7,645 bases of DNA, taken from contig CAYSBA010000046.1 in assembly GCA_964429075.1 (NCBI GenBank), positions 1 through 7,645 of the forward strand, read 5' to 3'. How positions within the stretch are numbered: the first letter of the stretch is position 1; each line of letters opens with the position of its first letter. Origin of the DNA: CAYSBA01 sp964429075 [NCBI: uncultured bacterium]. GTDB taxonomy: Bacteria; CAYSBA01. Position numbers and translations under genes: made by a program. This document shows, piece after piece, positions 6,216-7,645 of this stretch. The notes under the pieces are model-generated. The model saw nothing but the letters and a program-made list of their open reading frames with translations. It ran no database searches and had not been told where the DNA came from.

Positions 6216-6755
6216 ATGTCAAAGATAGGTAACAAGCCAATTACAATTCCCGATGGAGTAGAGATAAAGGTGGAAGGTGACATAATTGTGGTAAAAGGGC
6301 CTCTTGGTGAATTGAAGAGAAACCTACGTGATGAAATCGAGGTCAGTATTGAAGAAAATATATTGAGAGTAAAAAGGAGACAGGAAACACGTCTTGCACG
6401 TTCGTTACATGGTCTATACAGAGCACTTATTGCAAATATGGTAAAGGGCGTCAAAGAGGGTTTTAAAAAAGAGCTTCTGATTGTTGGAACAGGTTACAAT
6501 TTTAAGCTTTCTGGAAGGTCTCTTGAAGTGTCTGCAGGGTACACAAGCCCTGTAAAGTTTACCCTTCCAGAGGGTGTAGAAGGTACTGTGGAAAAAAATA
6601 CAAAGCTAATATTAAAGTCTATAGACAATGAATTGTTAGGTAATGTGGCTGCTAGGATCCGGTCGATAAGACCTGTAGAGCCCTATAAGGGAAAGGGTAT
6701 AAGGTATGCTGATGAGGTGGTTTTAAGAAAGGCCGGAAAAGCGGGCAGCGTATGA
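6216..6755 (+). CDS. rplF: 50S ribosomal protein L6
   Basis: The 179-residue product is L6 (family about 177-184), with two similar domains. The first has [20 protein letters not shown] and [11 protein letters not shown] (residues 27-37), then [21 protein letters not shown] with [17 protein letters not shown]. The second has the signature [18 protein letters not shown] (152-169) and the ending RKAGKAG. L6 binds helix 97 of 23S rRNA near the factor-binding site and is required late in 50S assembly. The stretch before the signature, [19 protein letters not shown], differs slightly from the usual GIDKxxVGQxAAxIR; this looks like ordinary variation. The start at 6216 matches the family N-terminus. 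Confidence 0.97.
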   Translation: MSKIGNKPITIPDGVEIKVEGDIIVVKGPLGELKRNLRDEIEVSIEENILRVKRRQETRLARSLHGLYRALIANMVKGVKEGFKKELLIVGTGYNFKLSGRSLEVSAGYTSPVKFTLPEGVEGTVEKNTKLILKSIDNELLGNVAARIRSIRPVEPYKGKGIRYADEVVLRKAGKAGSV

Positions 6756-6768
6756 TGGAGGTGGTCTG

Positions 6769-7137
6769 ATGAACAAGATTAAGAAAAAAAGAATAAAAAG
6801 ACTTCGTAAAAAGAAGAGGGTCAGGAAAAAGATCTCTGGAACACCTGAAAGACCTCGCCTTGTGGTATATCGTTCTATTAAACATATCTATGCTCAGGTT
6901 ATAGATGATACAAAAGGGCATACATTGGTTCAGGCCTCTACCTTAGAGCGTGCTCTTATGGATGAATTAAAAAACAAGACCAAAAAGGAAAAGGCAAGGA
7001 TTGTAGGTAGAGTAATCGGCAAACGTTGTATCGAAAATAAGATTGAAAAGGTTGTTTTTGATAGAAACGGCTATTTGTACCATGGTAGGGTTAAGGAGGT
7101 TGCAGAAGGTGCGAGAGAATCTGGCTTGAAATTTTAA
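6769..7137 (+). CDS. rplR: 50S ribosomal protein L18
   Basis: The 122-residue product is L18 (family about 115-122). The very basic N-terminal part ([20 protein letters not shown], residues 2-21) binds 5S rRNA. Then come [20 protein letters not shown] (24-43), [15 protein letters not shown], and the later signature [20 protein letters not shown] with the ending ARESGLKF. It lies with L5 on 5S rRNA in the central protuberance. GGAGGT at 6757-6762 is the binding site, six bases before the ATG. The gene follows rplF by 13 bases and precedes rpsE, the standard spc order. Confidence 0.97.
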   Translation: MNKIKKKRIKRLRKKKRVRKKISGTPERPRLVVYRSIKHIYAQVIDDTKGHTLVQASTLERALMDELKNKTKKEKARIVGRVIGKRCIENKIEKVVFDRNGYLYHGRVKEVAEGARESGLKF

Positions 7138-7144
7138 AGGAGGT
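7138..7144 (+). promoter_or_regulatory. Shine-Dalgarno site for rpsE (TTG start)
   Basis: AGGAGGT is a perfect match to the anti-Shine-Dalgarno sequence and lies four bases before the TTG at 7149. There is no ATG or GTG near it in the S5 frame, so the site decides the start. Confidence 0.8.
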
Positions 7145-7148
7145 TGAC

Positions 7149-7645
7149 TTGGAAAACAGACCCAAGATTAAACCAGAAGAGATTATAGAAAGGGTTGTAC
7201 AGATAAGAAGGGTTGCAAAGGTACTGAAAGGTGGAAGACGTTTTAGTTTTAGCACCCTTGTTGTAGTGGGCAACGGAAATGGACTTGTCGGTTGTGGCCT
7301 GGGTAAGGCAAGGGAGGTTCGTGATTCAATCATTAAGGGTAGGGAAAAGGCACTTAAAAATTTGATTGATGTTTCAATAGTAGATGGTACAATCCCCCAT
7401 CCAGTTAAGGCAAAATTTTGTAAAAGCGTTGTTGTGCTACTACCTGCGATGAAAGGTACAGGTGTTATAGCAGGAAGTGCTGTAAGAACAGTACTTGAGG
7501 CTGCAGGTATTCAGAATGTACTTACCAAGAGCCTCGGATCAAACACTCCTGTAAACCTTGTCAAGGCAACAATAGAAGCATTGAAACAGTTAAAAACAAA
7601 AGAGGAGTATATGAGGATAAGGGGGAAATTAAAAGAAGGAGAGGG
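7149..7645 (+). CDS. rpsE: 30S ribosomal protein S5 (3' end cut by window)
   Basis: From a TTG start the frame stays open to the window edge for 165 full codons, nearly the whole of S5 (about 165-175 residues). It reads [19 protein letters not shown], then [20 protein letters not shown] (residues 20-39), [48 protein letters not shown] (102-120) and [18 protein letters not shown]. The N-terminal double-stranded RNA-binding domain and its loop at about 20-30, where spectinomycin resistance arises elsewhere, appear intact. S5 acts in decoding accuracy and mRNA unwinding with S3 and S4. The TTG is supported by a perfect binding site. The next genes expected downstream are rpmD and rplO; no stop codon is seen before base 7645. 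Confidence 0.95.
   Translation, partial: MENRPKIKPEEIIERVVQIRRVAKVLKGGRRFSFSTLVVVGNGNGLVGCGLGKAREVRDSIIKGREKALKNLIDVSIVDGTIPHPVKAKFCKSVVVLLPAMKGTGVIAGSAVRTVLEAAGIQNVLTKSLGSNTPVNLVKATIEALKQLKTKEEYMRIRGKLKEGE

Noticed and set aside
1-7645. Mobile element, CRISPR array, tRNA, riboswitch, terminator or defence system
   Set aside because: Genes fill nearly the whole window with gaps of 19 bases or fewer. I saw no repeats, inverted repeats with T-runs or non-ribosomal genes apart from tuf.

Overview
This window is a tightly packed bacterial ribosomal-protein gene cluster, all on the + strand. It runs from the 3' end of tuf (EF-Tu) through the S10 block and most of the spc block, and leaves the window inside rpsE. 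The order is tuf', rpsJ (S10), rplD (L4), rplW (L23), rplB (L2), rpsS (S19), rplV (L22), rpsC (S3), rplP (L16), rpmC (L29), rpsQ (S17), rplN (L14), rplX (L24), rplE (L5), rpsN (S14), rpsH (S8), rplF (L6), rplR (L18), rpsE' (S5). No mobile element, tRNA, rRNA, CRISPR array or pseudogene was seen.

The organism is clearly a bacterium: the gene order, the protein types and strong Shine-Dalgarno sites before most genes all agree. The DNA is AT-rich, and arginine is mostly AGA/AGG and isoleucine often ATA, a bias frequent in AT-rich and thermophilic bacteria. L24 carries a C-terminal four-cysteine motif, S14 is the short zinc-binding form, and the L4, L29 and S3 sequences look to me most like Desulfobacterota (deltaproteobacterial) relatives. 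That placement is an impression from memory, not a computed result.

Layout: 1-52 is the EF-Tu tail; 63-4334 is the S10 block; 4337-7645 is the spc block. The widest gap between genes is 19 bases. Several genes overlap (ATGA or TGATG) or abut, so the whole window is probably one transcript with translational coupling. There is no room for the long leader that regulates the E. coli S10 operon, nor for a promoter or terminator between rpsQ and rplN, where E. coli splits S10 from spc.

The one real departure from the usual order is that rplC (ribosomal protein L3) is absent. It normally lies between rpsJ and rplD. Here rpsJ and rplD are separated by one base, both proteins look complete at that junction, and a good ribosome binding site for rplD sits in the last codons of rpsJ. 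L3 is a near-universal protein of the large subunit that reaches the peptidyl transferase centre, so the gene has presumably moved elsewhere in the genome. Otherwise the cluster is conventional, and I see no evidence of a new biological system in it.
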